From Arthrobacter koreensis (lineage in GTDB: Bacteria > Actinomycetota > Actinomycetes > Actinomycetales > Micrococcaceae): a DNA stretch of 64,000 nt. Each line of letters opens with the position of its first letter. Position 1 is the first letter of the stretch. The position numbers were made by a program, and so were the translations under genes. The notes under the pieces were generated by a model. It was not told the origin of the DNA, did no database searches, and saw nothing but the letters and a program-made list of their open reading frames with translations. The stretch spans positions 186,001 through 250,000 of the forward strand of contig NZ_WACG01000005.1 of assembly GCF_009193255.1 (NCBI RefSeq), given 5' to 3'. Below, in pieces: positions 8,769 through 17,416 of the stretch.

Positions 8769-9827
8769 CTAGGAGGCGCTAAGAATCACCTTCAGCGCGT
8801 TGGTCTCCGCGGCACGCGAGAAGGTGTCGTACGCCGTCATCACGTCATCGAGCGGATACCGGTGGCTGATGAATTCCTCGGCCGGGAGCTTCCCCTCAGC
8901 CATGAGCTTCAGCAGCATGGACAGGGTGTCCGTATTGACCAGGCCCATGCTGATGTCGATGTTCTCGATCCAAAGACGCTCAAGTGCCAGGCTGACCGGC
9001 TTGCCGTGGACGCCTACGTTCGCCACGTTGCCGCCGGGACGGACAATCTCCGTGCACATTTCGAAGGTCCGCGGAATGCCTACGGCTTCCACGGCGACAT
9101 CCACGCCCCAGCCGTCCGTCTGGGACATGATCTGCTCTTTCCAGTCGGAGTCTCCCGAGTTGACCCCGTGGGTGGCACCGAACCGCCGGGCCTGGTCCAC
9201 CCGGTTCTGGTCCAGGTCCACCGCGATGATCTTGGCCGCGCCGTACAGGCCTGCGGTGGAGATGACCGCCAGGCCAACAGGACCCGCACCGATGACCGCA
9301 ACGACGTCGCCCGGCTTGGTCCGGCCGTACTGCACGCCCATCTCGAATCCGGTGGGGAAGATGTCGCTCAGCAGGACGCCGTGTTCGGCGCTAACGCCCT
9401 CCGGCAGGATGTACATGGAAGTGTCCGCATACGGGACCCGGACATATTCGGCCTGGGTGCCGTCAATGAGATGCCCGAAGATCCACCCGATCCCTGACTG
9501 CCCCTCGGAGCCGGTGCAGTGTGAGTACAGGCCCTCCTTGCAGAAGCTGCAGGAACCGTCCGCGGAAACGCAGGCGAGGATCACTTTGTCTCCCGCCTTG
9601 AAGTTCGTGACGCCGGATCCCGTCTCGGTCACGGTGCCTACCCCTTCATGGCCCAGGATGCGTCCCGGGGTCACGGCAGGAACGTCGCCCTTCAGGATGT
9701 GCAGGTCCGTGCCGCAGATGGTTGTGGTGTCGATCTTGACTATCACGTCCCGCGGGTCCTGGATTGTGGGATCCGGGACGTCCTTCCAGGCTTTCTGGCC
9801 GGGTCCTTCGTAAACGAGTGCTTTCAT
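8769..9827 (-). CDS. Zinc-dependent alcohol dehydrogenase, isopropanol/threonine dehydrogenase type
   Basis: 352 residues from MKALVYEGPG. The catalytic zinc site is TTICGTDLHILKGDV with GHEGVGTV; a structural zinc lobe is present (Cys residues in CVSADGSCSFCKEGLYSHC); the dinucleotide motif is VAVIGAGPVGLAVIS. It resembles tetrameric secondary alcohol dehydrogenases. The frame is open upstream to 9947, but the ATG at 9827 is preceded by GAGGA and begins the conserved domain. The substrate is unknown. Confidence 0.88.
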   Translation of the reverse strand: MKALVYEGPGQKAWKDVPDPTIQDPRDVIVKIDTTTICGTDLHILKGDVPAVTPGRILGHEGVGTVTETGSGVTNFKAGDKVILACVSADGSCSFCKEGLYSHCTGSEGQSGIGWIFGHLIDGTQAEYVRVPYADTSMYILPEGVSAEHGVLLSDIFPTGFEMGVQYGRTKPGDVVAVIGAGPVGLAVISTAGLYGAAKIIAVDLDQNRVDQARRFGATHGVNSGDSDWKEQIMSQTDGWGVDVAVEAVGIPRTFEMCTEIVRPGGNVANVGVHGKPVSLALERLWIENIDISMGLVNTDTLSMLLKLMAEGKLPAEEFISHRYPLDDVMTAYDTFSRAAETNALKVILSAS

Positions 9828-9974
9828 GGTGTCCTCGTTCTGCTGGGGTCCGACCACTGGCAGGCGCATTCGCCTGTTCGGGAGACTTCCCTGTCGAGGC
9901 CCGGAATGCCGGGCCCACCGTCGGACGCTAGTTAAGCCTAGGCTCACGCTCCGGCAGGGGGAAGGCGGCGGCTC

Positions 9975-10370
9975 CTACTCGCCGGCCACGTAGAGCCATC
10001 TGCCTTCTTCGCGGACAAAAGTGCTGCGTTCGCGCTGGATGCCAAGGGCTCCATCCTGGCGGTAGTGGGCCTCGAACGTGACGGTGCCGGTGGAATCGAG
10101 CGGGGATCCGGCCACACTGGACACAATGTCCAGGCGCCGCCAATTCGTCTCCGGATCCAGGTCCACGTGTGCGGGCCGGGAGCTGGGATGCCAGGTGCGG
10201 ACAAGGTAGTCCGTATCCCCGGTGACGAAGGCCGTGTAGCGCGAACGCATCAGTGCCTCCGCGGTGGGTGCGGGGGACGTACCCGCGTGGAAGCGCCGGC
10301 AGCAATGCTGGTAGGTCTCACCGCTCAGGCACGGGCAGCGGTCAGTCTCGGATAACGCCGGAAAACTCAT
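9975..10370 (-). CDS. YchJ-family (UPF0225) SEC-C motif protein
   Basis: 131 residues. The N-terminal CPCLSGETYQHCC is a SEC-C zinc motif, followed by the YchJ core (PTAEALMRSRYTAFVTGDTD, then YLVRTWHPSSRP), a fold related to NTF2. Family function is unknown. The gene is not clearly in an operon; 70 bases separate it from the kinase gene downstream on the same strand. Confidence 0.88.
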   Translation of the reverse strand: MSFPALSETDRCPCLSGETYQHCCRRFHAGTSPAPTAEALMRSRYTAFVTGDTDYLVRTWHPSSRPAHVDLDPETNWRRLDIVSSVAGSPLDSTGTVTFEAHYRQDGALGIQRERSTFVREEGRWLYVAGE

Positions 10371-10440
10371 CTTTCCAGTATGCGAGAAGACAGTCGGGCA
10401 AACCTAACCCCGCTGTGCGTTGGTTTCCCGGAGCCGGGAC

Positions 10441-11823
10441 CTACGGAGGACCGCCGGTGCTGGTTCCGCCTACCTGCCCGGGCACCGGCTGCCGGTTCAC
10501 CGAGTCGTCAGCGCCAACCCTGCCTGCCGCCAGCACGACGGCGACGGTCAGGACGGTCATCGCCAGGACTGCCAGCAGGGCTCGCCCAGCGAGCACTGCC
10601 CTTCCCGGCTGCAGTGGAAGAGCGGCTGCGGGGGCGAAGGCCGCCCTGGAACCGTTCCGGTGTCCGCTGCCGGCTTCCGCCGTCCCCGCGGATCCGGCGG
10701 GGACCACCCTGCCGATCGAGGGCGGAGTGGGAGGTGCGGCAGGAGTGTGGATGTCCGGGTGGTCGGATTCGTCCCTGGCGAGGTAGGCCGCCGCGGCCCG
10801 TTCCATCGCCGGAGTGCGGGCGTCGGGCGGGTTGATCGCGGCCTCGTCCGGACCGGCTGACGGCGGAGGGACTGCTGCATCGCCGTCGGCCGTTGTGTCG
10901 CCGGTGGCGGCGGCCTCAGGGGCCGGCCGGATTCCCCGTGCGCGTTCTGAGGGAACAGCCGGAGCCGCCCAGCGGTAGTCCAGTAGGGCCGCCGAGACCT
11001 CTGCCGCAGTTGGCCGGCAGTCCGGATCCCGGTCAGTCATGCCCGTCAGCAGCGAAGACCACTCCGGGCCCAGGGACGGAGGAACCTCCGGATCCCGGCT
11101 CAATCTTGAGACCGCGGCTTCCAGCGGGGTGCCGCCAAACTCGATTCTTCCGGTCAGGCATTCAAGCAGCACCAGGCCCAGGGAGTAGACGTCAGATGCC
11201 GCGGACGCGGACTGCCCGGATGCCTGTTCCGGGCTGAGGTAGTTAGCGGTGCCCAGCGTAGCTCCGGTGGCGGTGTACCGGGCGCCGTCGATCATCCGGG
11301 CGATGCCGAAATCGGTGAGCTTCGCGCGCGGTGCCGTGCCGGCGATAGGCGGAGGCAGAAGGATGTTGGCCGGCTTCACGTCCCGGTGGATGACGCCCCG
11401 GGTATGGATGTAGGCCAGCGCGCCGGCGAGTTCCGCCCCCACGTAGGCTACGTTGGCTGCGGGTACCGGACTGTCCCGCAGGCGCTTGCGCAGGTCCGGA
11501 CCATCCACCAGCTCCATGACCAGGAAAGCCCGCGGTTCGCCGTCGGGACCGTCGTCGCGGCCAGCATCGTCCTTGCCTGCGTCATACAGGGTGACCAGCC
11601 CGGGATGGGAGAGGGATGCAAGAAGCCGCATCTCAGTTTCCTGCCGCCCAACGTCGTCGGGATCAACAGCACTGGCCCGGAAGAGCTTCACGGCAATGTC
11701 GCGGCCGAGAGCTTCGTCCAGTCCTCGATAGACGGTGGCCATGCCACCGTGGCCTATTGGTTCGATGAGTCGGTATCGGCCCGCAATCAGACGATTCAGG
11801 CCACCCGCTGCGCTGATTTCCAT
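10441..11823 (-). CDS. Transmembrane Ser/Thr protein kinase (Hanks type)
   Basis: 460 residues. The kinase domain has all key residues: IGHGGMATVY glycine loop, Lys-46 in DIAVKLF, HRDVKPANILL (Asp-148), DFG at 171-173, and LSPEQASGQ for the APE region. A Pro/Ala-rich linker of about 130 residues follows, then one membrane segment near 412-436 (LLAVLAMTVLTVAVVLAAG) and a short outer tail. There are no PASTA repeats, so it is not PknB itself. Met at 11823 has AGAAGG eight bases upstream and is preferred over 11844. Targets unknown; no phosphatase gene is nearby. Confidence 0.9.
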   Translation of the reverse strand: MEISAAGGLNRLIAGRYRLIEPIGHGGMATVYRGLDEALGRDIAVKLFRASAVDPDDVGRQETEMRLLASLSHPGLVTLYDAGKDDAGRDDGPDGEPRAFLVMELVDGPDLRKRLRDSPVPAANVAYVGAELAGALAYIHTRGVIHRDVKPANILLPPPIAGTAPRAKLTDFGIARMIDGARYTATGATLGTANYLSPEQASGQSASAASDVYSLGLVLLECLTGRIEFGGTPLEAAVSRLSRDPEVPPSLGPEWSSLLTGMTDRDPDCRPTAAEVSAALLDYRWAAPAVPSERARGIRPAPEAAATGDTTADGDAAVPPPSAGPDEAAINPPDARTPAMERAAAAYLARDESDHPDIHTPAAPPTPPSIGRVVPAGSAGTAEAGSGHRNGSRAAFAPAAALPLQPGRAVLAGRALLAVLAMTVLTVAVVLAAGRVGADDSVNRQPVPGQVGGTSTGGPP

Positions 11824-11939
11824 GCTGCAACCTTCTCTCGCCATTACAGCGTAACGGAGGGTTCTCAGCGCGTACCTGGGGTCTGCCTACAAATTTTCGA
11901 ACTGTGTTTTTCCCTCGAAGATGACGGCGCAATAAGCTA

Positions 11940-11975
11940 AACTGCCCTGCCGCGATGACGCGCGGCAGGGCAGTT
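11940..11975 (-). terminator. Terminator of the Nramp-like gene
   Basis: Perfect 15-bp stem AACTGCCCTGCCGCG (11940-11954) with its complement at 11961-11975; on the minus strand it leads into TTTAGCTTATT. Confidence 0.7.
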
Positions 11976-12027
11976 CAGGGGTGCATCGATCCGGCACATC
12001 GGATCCGGCGGCGAAGCCGGCCCGCGC

Positions 12028-13335
12028 CTACTCCCCGCCGAAGACCGGCGCGAGGGCCTTCCAGGCCTGCTGCAGGCCAAGAATGATGAACAGCAGGGCG
12101 GTGATGCCCAGAGCGATGTTCGTGTGCAGGCGGTTGGCCCATTCCTTGGGAATCCGCTTGCCGTTGAGCAGCCCCAGGAGGGTTACAGCGAGGAACGGCA
12201 TGAACAGGGAGCCAAGCACGCCGTAGGCCAGGATTAGTCCAATGGGCTGGCCCAGTGCGAACAGGATCATGGGCGGGAAGGTCAGCCACAGGACGTAGAA
12301 CTTGAAGTACTTGCCGCCCACGCGGGTATCCGGATGTCCGGATTCCTTGCCGCGCATGTTGCCCCAGAAATCGGCGAACATCAGGGAGACGCCGTTCCAG
12401 ACGCCGATGATGGAGGAGAAGGACGCGGCCCAGAATCCGACGAGGAAACCGGTGCCGACGAAGTCGCCGTATTCGAGCTTCAGAACGTCATAGAGGTCCA
12501 GGAGACCCTTGTCCCCGGCGCTGAGGGTGATGCCCGCGGTGCGTACAACCTCTGCACCGACAATGAGCATGGCGATGACGAAGATGCCTGTCATGACGTA
12601 GGCCATCGAGTTGTCGATGCGCATGACCTTCATCCACTTCGGCGTGTACCAGCCCTTTTCACGCAGCCAGTAGCCGTAGGCAGCCAAGGTGATGGTGCCG
12701 CCGACGCCGCCTGCCAGGGCGAGGGTGTAAACCACTCCGCCTTCCGGAATCATCGGGACCAGGCCCTTGAACATCTCCGGGATATTTGGCAGCGCAATGA
12801 CGGCCAGGCCCACCACGGTAACGAACATCAGGCCAACCAGGACGGCGGTGATCTTCTCGAAGGTGGCGTACTTGCCGAACCACACCATGACGAAGCCGGC
12901 CAGGCCCATGAGGATGGCCCACGCCCAGAGCGGCAGGAACGGGAAGACTGCCGCCAGTGGAAGGGCGGCCGAGGACATGGCCGTGGCTCCGTAAACGAAA
13001 CCCCAGATCATGATGTACGGACCGAAGTACCAGGTGGTCCACCGGCCCAGGGAGCGCCAGCCTTCGAAGATGGTCTTGCCGGTGGCAAGCGTAAAGCGGC
13101 CTGCGCCTTCAACCAGGATGATTTTCAGGATGACGCCGAGGATGACCGCCCACAACAGGCCGTAGCCGTAGCGGGAACCGGCCACCAGCGTGGCCACCAT
13201 GTCTGCTGCGCCAACGCCCGTGGCCGCGACCACGAGTCCGGGGCCAACAATTTTCCATTTGGCAGCCTTGCCGCCGTCATCGTCAATCCGTTCCGAATGC
13301 GGAACCGCATCCGTCCGGGGAGTGTTTTCAGCCAT
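12028..13335 (-). CDS. Nramp-family transporter lacking the canonical metal-site motifs
   Basis: 435 residues with about 11 membrane segments. The family is recognised by GPGLVVAATGVGAADMVATL, GSRYGYGLLWAVILG and later helices. Classical Nramp proteins carry DPGN in helix 1 and MPH in helix 6 to bind Mn or Fe. Here helix 1 aligns as GAAD in place of DPGN, and helix 6 as GTITLAAYGYW with no Met-Pro-His. Substrate therefore cannot be assumed to be Mn2+ or Fe2+. The start MAENTPRTDA at 13335 is preferred; the frame is open to 13383. No metal regulator gene is adjacent. Confidence 0.82.
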   Translation of the reverse strand: MAENTPRTDAVPHSERIDDDGGKAAKWKIVGPGLVVAATGVGAADMVATLVAGSRYGYGLLWAVILGVILKIILVEGAGRFTLATGKTIFEGWRSLGRWTTWYFGPYIMIWGFVYGATAMSSAALPLAAVFPFLPLWAWAILMGLAGFVMVWFGKYATFEKITAVLVGLMFVTVVGLAVIALPNIPEMFKGLVPMIPEGGVVYTLALAGGVGGTITLAAYGYWLREKGWYTPKWMKVMRIDNSMAYVMTGIFVIAMLIVGAEVVRTAGITLSAGDKGLLDLYDVLKLEYGDFVGTGFLVGFWAASFSSIIGVWNGVSLMFADFWGNMRGKESGHPDTRVGGKYFKFYVLWLTFPPMILFALGQPIGLILAYGVLGSLFMPFLAVTLLGLLNGKRIPKEWANRLHTNIALGITALLFIILGLQQAWKALAPVFGGE

Positions 13336-13439
13336 CGGCCAGGAATTCCTTACGTGCGAGTGTCCGCGGCGCCAAGACAGCACGCGGAAGTGTGCCCGGC
13401 CTCACCCGGGACAATGAATTCTCTCACAAGGGGTTGCAC

Positions 13440-13835
13440 TCAGCCGAATTCCGTGAAAGGGCTAACCGCATGGGCACCACAGGCCACGAAGGCCTCAGGT
13501 TCAGGACTTACTACCGTGAGATTGCGCGTCATGGCAGTTGCAGCGAGCCACGTTTTCACTCCGCCGCGGACGTCTTCCGGAGCAGGCGGCGGCAGCGTGC
13601 GCCACAGGAGGGCGACCTCATGGTCCACCGGAAGAATGTTCTCGGAGAAGCGGGAAGACAGTTCGCGCAGCCAGCCGGGCGTGGTGGCTTCAAGCTCTCC
13701 TATAGTCAGCGCAGATACGAAGACGCGCAGGTGGCTGCGCCTGCGGAGAAACTCGACGACTGCGCGGTTCGGGGATTCGCTGCGGACCTCCGCGACGACT
13801 GGGGTGTCCAGAAGCAGCCCCGAGGGACCGCTCAT
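13440..13835 (-). CDS. PIN-domain (VapC-type) toxin, possibly degenerate
   Basis: 131 residues. PIN features seen: an N-terminal Asp in SGLLLDTPVVAEV, the second acidic residue in VSALTIGELEAT, and the C-terminal region WLAATAMTRNLTVVSPEPEAF. In VapC proteins an Asp normally lies just before the xxIAA stretch; here that position reads GGVKTWLAA, so the third acidic metal ligand seems lost. Active VapC toxins are ribonucleases. The gene overlaps the small ORF upstream by 4 bp (ATGA), the usual arrangement of a toxin-antitoxin pair. Confidence 0.68.
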   Translation of the reverse strand: MSGPSGLLLDTPVVAEVRSESPNRAVVEFLRRRSHLRVFVSALTIGELEATTPGWLRELSSRFSENILPVDHEVALLWRTLPPPAPEDVRGGVKTWLAATAMTRNLTVVSPEPEAFVACGAHAVSPFTEFG

Positions 13836-13960
13836 GCCGCGGCGGCCGGTTCGCCCAGCAGGAAGTCCACGAAGGCTTCCCGGGTACTGACCAGGGATTC
13901 ATAGTCCTGGAGGCTGACGGCATTCAGGCCGCGGTCACAAGGGGATGCTGAAATGTCCAT
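13832..13960 (-). pseudogene. Remnant of a Phd/YefM-type antitoxin
   Basis: 42 residues from ATG 13960. The start MDISAS resembles the first strand of Phd antitoxins and the end NAVSLQDYESLVSTREAFVD resembles their C-terminal segment, but the roughly 30-residue middle that completes the DNA-binding fold is missing. This suggests an internal deletion. It overlaps the PIN gene by 4 bp. A longer in-frame start at 14059 exists but adds low-complexity sequence with no antitoxin features. The 240 bases upstream hold no other gene that I can see. Confidence 0.5.
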
Positions 13961-14202
13961 GGGTGCGGCGCCGTGCGCCGGTCCTTTCGGCGTGCTCTTG
14001 CCTGGCACCGGTTGCCCCGGAGGGCGAGTGCAGGCCGCTTCTTCATCCGAACCACCCAACGAGCGTGGGGTTGGTATGCGGCCAAGTCGGAGCTTGGCGG
14101 CCGCAGTTCTTGAAGCTGTTTAGGAGTATAGACAGAACGGCGCCGGATTTGTGTGCCGCATTACGCGCCCGGCGCTCCGATGAACCCGAATGTCCGCGGC
14201 GC

Positions 14203-14646
14203 CTAGCCCGAATAGGTTCCGTTGAACCGGACCGGCACCCACTCCTGGAAGATCTCCGCCGTGACCGGACCTATGCCGGGAAACTCCTCCAACCGGCGCC
14301 TAAGCTCCTGCGGCGAGTCCGCGCCGGAAACCAGTTCCTCCACTGAACCGTAGTCCTTGAGGATCCGTGCCATGACGGCGTGGAGCTCGTCGTCTTCCTT
14401 CCAGCGGTAGTGGACGTAGCCGCCCTCCGTGAGCAGCCTCATCAGCTCATCCCTGCTGGCAGCGGCAAGCTTTTCCGGGCTGGTAAGGCCGTGGTTGATC
14501 AAGACGTGCCAGGTACGGGCCGCGATCTCCTGCTGGATGCGTTTGCCGAACAGGATGCTCGCGAGGAGCCAGCGGTAGAGCTGGTCCGGCGCACCGGAAC
14601 TCAGGTCGATTCCAAGGTCACCGGGAGTCATCTTCGTGCTGGCCAT
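14203..14646 (-). CDS. Helix-hairpin-helix protein related to endonuclease III-type glycosylases
   Basis: 147 residues. The helical first part (YRWLLASILFGKRIQQEIAA) followed by a helix-hairpin-helix LEEFPGIGPVTAEIFQEWVP resembles the core of HhH-GPD DNA glycosylases. The Lys that follows the hairpin glycine in bifunctional glycosylases is Val here, and the protein ends about 17 residues after the hairpin, before the catalytic Asp and the iron-sulphur cluster region. It may bind DNA without base-excision activity. Start chosen at MASTKMTPGDLG; upstream frame to 14769 overlaps a hairpin. Confidence 0.65.
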   Translation of the reverse strand: MASTKMTPGDLGIDLSSGAPDQLYRWLLASILFGKRIQQEIAARTWHVLINHGLTSPEKLAAASRDELMRLLTEGGYVHYRWKEDDELHAVMARILKDYGSVEELVSGADSPQELRRRLEEFPGIGPVTAEIFQEWVPVRFNGTYSG

Positions 14647-14738
14647 GGCGTTCAAACTACCCCCGCTGCCTCCGGCCACACAGCACCGGACTCCAAATCC
14701 AGGCGCAAAAGGCCCAAAACCTACAGGGCCCTTTAAAC

Positions 14739-14775
14739 ACACAGATGCAGGACGGGGACCGTCCTGCATCTGTGT
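14739..14775 (-). terminator. Terminator of the first cold-shock gene
   Basis: Perfect 16-bp stem ACACAGATGCAGGACG (14739-14754) with 14760-14775, leading on the minus strand into TGTTTAAAG; 35 bases past the csp stop. Confidence 0.75.
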
Positions 14776-14809
14776 CCAGCTGGCCCGTGAAAGGGCCGGA
14801 AGTCTGTGG

Positions 14810-15013
14810 TTAGACAGCCTGGATGTTTACCGCCTGGGGTCCCTTGGGTCCCTGTTCGGTATCGAAGCTAACCTTCTGGTTCTCTTCGAGGGAGCGGTAG
14901 CCGCTCGCGTTGATGGCGGAGTAGTGGGCGAAAACATCGGCGCTGCCGTCATCGGGCTCGATGAAGCCGAAGCCCTTTTCGGAGTTGAACCATTTCACGG
15001 TGCCTGTTGCCAT
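14810..15013 (-). CDS. cspA: Cold-shock protein, CspA family (copy 1)
   Basis: 67 residues, a complete cold-shock domain: [20 protein letters not shown] carries RNP1 (KGFGFI) and VFAHYSAI carries RNP2. It binds single-stranded nucleic acid and melts RNA structure. It differs from the second copy at 17213 by only a few residues (INASGYRS against INSSGYKS; end NIQAV against NIQGL). GAAGGA lies upstream of the ATG. A roughly 144-base leader shared with copy 2 is annotated separately. Confidence 0.95.
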   Translation of the reverse strand: MATGTVKWFNSEKGFGFIEPDDGSADVFAHYSAINASGYRSLEENQKVSFDTEQGPKGPQAVNIQAV

Positions 15014-15169
15014 TTTTAATCATCCTTCTGAGGCGAAACATCCCCGACCGTCGAGGAGTTTCCAGCTGAAGTGTCCCATGCAGCGGTGGACAAAAAAAGC
15101 GGCTGTCCCAGGATTCGGGGTTCGCCGCTTCAAGTCCCAACGCTCAACACAACAACTGCGGCCAGTATA
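15014..15169 (-). promoter_or_regulatory. Promoter and structured leader of cold-shock gene 1
   Basis: Reading on the minus strand, TATACT (15164-15169) is a -10 element; the start of transcription would be near 15157, giving a leader of about 144 bases. The leader opens with CAGTTGTTGTGTTG and then has a hairpin AAGCGGC...GCCGCTT (15098-15130) followed at once by a run of T, which looks like an intrinsic terminator inside the leader. The same elements in the same order precede copy 2. Confidence 0.6.
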
Positions 15170-15222
15170 CACACAGGTAACGGTCAGGTCACGGGGTTTC
15201 CGAGGCCCCGTAGGCTGGTTGG

Positions 15223-17037
15223 ATGGACTCCCCCATCGATCACTACCTGCAGCGAATCCACACCGAAATTGCGGACCTGAAAGACGGCAAACCGTACAGC
15301 TCGATTCCGGCGATGGCGAACGTGGACCCGGACAATTTCGGCATAGTCCTGGCTACCGCGGATGGGTATGTCTACGAGATTGGGGACACGCGCGAAGAGT
15401 TCAGTATCCAGTCGATTTCCAAGCCGTTCACCTACGGCCTGGCGCTGGCGGACCGGGGAATGGACGACGTCGACGCCAAGGTGGACGTTGAACCGTCCGG
15501 AGATTCGTTCAACGAGATTTCACTGGCCGAAGGGACCGGACGGCCGGCCAACGCAATGATCAATGCGGGTGCCCTCACCGCTACGTCGCTGGTCCGCGGG
15601 TCCGGCGGCAATTCGAGGTTCAAGCGGATCCTCAATATCTATTCGGCATTTGCGGGCCGCCAGCTTTCCGTGAGCGAACGGATCTACCAGTCCGAGCTCA
15701 AATCGGGCCACCGCAACCACGCGCTGGCCTACCTGCTGCGCAGTTTCGACATTATTGAATCGGATCCGACTCCGGTGATTGAGGACTACTTCCGGCAGTG
15801 TTCGGTAATGGTCACCACCCTGGACCTGGCAATGATGGCTGCGACACTGGCCAACAGCGGCCGGCACCCCCTGACCAACGATCAGGTGCTCGATATCGCC
15901 CCGGTGGAACGGGTGCTCTCCGTCATGGCCACCTGCGGCATGTATGACGACGCCGGAGCCTGGATGAGCAGCGTCGGCATGCCGGCGAAGTCCGGCGTGG
16001 CGGGCGGCACCATAGCCGTGCTTCCCGGCCAGATCGGCCTGGCGGTCTATTCTCCGCCGCTGGATGCGCATGGAAGCAGCGTGCGCGGAGTCGCCGTCGC
16101 ACAGCGCCTTTCCAGCGACCTCGAACTGCACTTCGTCCGGGCCGGGCGTACCGGCCGTTCGGCGCTCCGCGGCTCCTACGACATTGGAACAACACCGTCC
16201 GGCATCCGCCGCAGCGAGGAAGCCGCCAACGTCCTGCGAGCGAACCTCGCCCGGGCACGGATCCTGGAGCTGAACGGCGACCTGCTGTTTGCGGGCGCTG
16301 AGGCCATGGTGCGCGAGCTCGCCTCCCTGGATGACGACGTCGAACTGGTGGTCCTGGACCTTCGCAGCGTCGACGAGGTCTCCGGAGTGGCGATGCGGAT
16401 GTTCGCCGAGGCCGCCCACATGCTCACCGAGGCTGGACGGAGCCTCGCCGTGGTCGATGCGGAAGGCGCGGTGGCCGAAAGCCTGATGGAGGACGGCCAC
16501 GATGTCCAGGCCTTCGCCACCCGCTCGGCTGCCGTGGAATGGTGCGAGGAAGAGCTGCTTGAACGCCATGCCGCCGGACTGGTCCAGCCCGCGCGCATCC
16601 TGCCGGACGACTCCCCCGCCCTCGCGCCCATGGGTGAGGAGCTGGCAAAGAACCTGGCTGCGCGGATGGAAAAGCTCACCTATGACGACGGCGAGGTGAT
16701 CCGCCGCATCGGACAGCGGTTTAGCGGTGTGTACTTTATTGCCTCCGGGCACGTGCAGACCCTGATGCCGGGACCGGACGGGCACCGCGTGAAACTGAAC
16801 CGCCTGGGTGCCGGCATGACCTTCGGCGAGATGGCCCTGGGCGAGGACAGGCGGCAGGAAACCACGGTCAAGGCCGACGGCGCGGTGGAAGTCTGGCGCC
16901 TTCCGGCAGAAGAGATTGCGGACCTGGAGGAAAACGAACCGCGCCTGGCCACGCAGTTCTGGCGTGCGCTGACTCAGGATGCCTATACCCGGGTGGAGCA
17001 GTACCTGCGGGAAACCGCTGTGCGCGTGCAGGACTAG
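15223..17037 (+). CDS. glsA: Glutaminase with C-terminal STAS and cyclic nucleotide-binding domains
   Basis: 604 residues. Residues 1-310 are a serine-type glutaminase: SIQSISKPF holds the Ser-64/Lys-67 pair, with GRPANAMINAGAL and GMPAKSGVAGG. It hydrolyses glutamine to glutamate and ammonia. A STAS domain follows at about 345-450 (VELVVLDLRSVDEVSGVAMR), then a cNMP-binding/Crp-like domain at about 475-590 (RFSGVYFIASGHVQTL; MTFGEMALGE). This three-domain form is found in actinobacteria; the extra domains suggest control by partner proteins or cyclic nucleotides (inference). The Shine-Dalgarno is weak. Confidence 0.93.
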   Translation: MDSPIDHYLQRIHTEIADLKDGKPYSSIPAMANVDPDNFGIVLATADGYVYEIGDTREEFSIQSISKPFTYGLALADRGMDDVDAKVDVEPSGDSFNEISLAEGTGRPANAMINAGALTATSLVRGSGGNSRFKRILNIYSAFAGRQLSVSERIYQSELKSGHRNHALAYLLRSFDIIESDPTPVIEDYFRQCSVMVTTLDLAMMAATLANSGRHPLTNDQVLDIAPVERVLSVMATCGMYDDAGAWMSSVGMPAKSGVAGGTIAVLPGQIGLAVYSPPLDAHGSSVRGVAVAQRLSSDLELHFVRAGRTGRSALRGSYDIGTTPSGIRRSEEAANVLRANLARARILELNGDLLFAGAEAMVRELASLDDDVELVVLDLRSVDEVSGVAMRMFAEAAHMLTEAGRSLAVVDAEGAVAESLMEDGHDVQAFATRSAAVEWCEEELLERHAAGLVQPARILPDDSPALAPMGEELAKNLAARMEKLTYDDGEVIRRIGQRFSGVYFIASGHVQTLMPGPDGHRVKLNRLGAGMTFGEMALGEDRRQETTVKADGAVEVWRLPAEEIADLEENEPRLATQFWRALTQDAYTRVEQYLRETAVRVQD

Positions 17038-17061
17038 GCTGTCCGCTCCCGGAAACCCCAC

Positions 17062-17117
17062 CGAAAGGCCAGTTACGGCTCGTCTGAGCGCTCAGACGAG
17101 CCGTAACTGGCTTCTCG
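17062..17117. repeat. Dispersed palindrome, family B, copy 1
   Basis: Core GCCAGTTACGGCTCGTCTGAGC (17068-17089) is followed directly by its exact complement (17090-17111): 44 bp with no loop, extended by imperfect CGAAAG/CTTCTCG ends. It lies 24 bases past the glsA stop, between convergent glsA and csp copy 2. A second copy is at 48239. Confidence 0.85.
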
Positions 17118-17132
17118 ATGGTGGAGCGGTTA

Positions 17133-17174
17133 AAAAAGAAGAGCAGGACGGTTGCCCGTCCTGCTCTTCTTTTT
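17133..17174. terminator. Strong bidirectional terminator between glsA and csp copy 2
   Basis: 18-bp perfect stem AAAAAGAAGAGCAGGACG (17133-17150) with 17157-17174. The arms are AT-rich outside and GC-rich inside, giving a U-run on each strand. Confidence 0.9.
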
Positions 17175-17212
17175 AGATGCCTGCCTCAGCGGCGGCGTCT
17201 AGGCTTCTGAAA

Positions 17213-17416
17213 TTAGAGGCCCTGAATGTTCGTAGCCTGCGGACCCTTGGGGCCCTGCTCGGTGTCGAAGGAGACCTTCTGGTTCTCTTCGAGGGACTTG
17301 TAGCCGCTGGAGTTGATAGCGGAGTAGTGAGCGAAGACGTCGGCGCTGCCGTCGTCCGGCTCAATGAAGCCGAAGCCCTTTTCGGAGTTGAACCACTTCA
17401 CGGTACCTGTAGCCAT
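17213..17416 (-). CDS. Cold-shock protein, CspA family (copy 2)
   Basis: 67 residues with RNP1 KGFGFI and RNP2 VFAHYSAI, nearly identical to copy 1 at 14810. AAGGA lies eight bases before the ATG at 17416; the frame is open to 17443 but MATGTVKWF is the family start. The two genes flank glsA on the same strand and share leader structure, which points to duplication of a whole transcription unit. Confidence 0.95.
   Translation of the reverse strand: MATGTVKWFNSEKGFGFIEPDDGSADVFAHYSAINSSGYKSLEENQKVSFDTEQGPKGPQATNIQGL

Noticed and set aside
12334-13890. 518-residue ORF on the plus strand
   Set aside because: It is antisense to the Nramp-like and PIN genes; no start signal or domain is seen.
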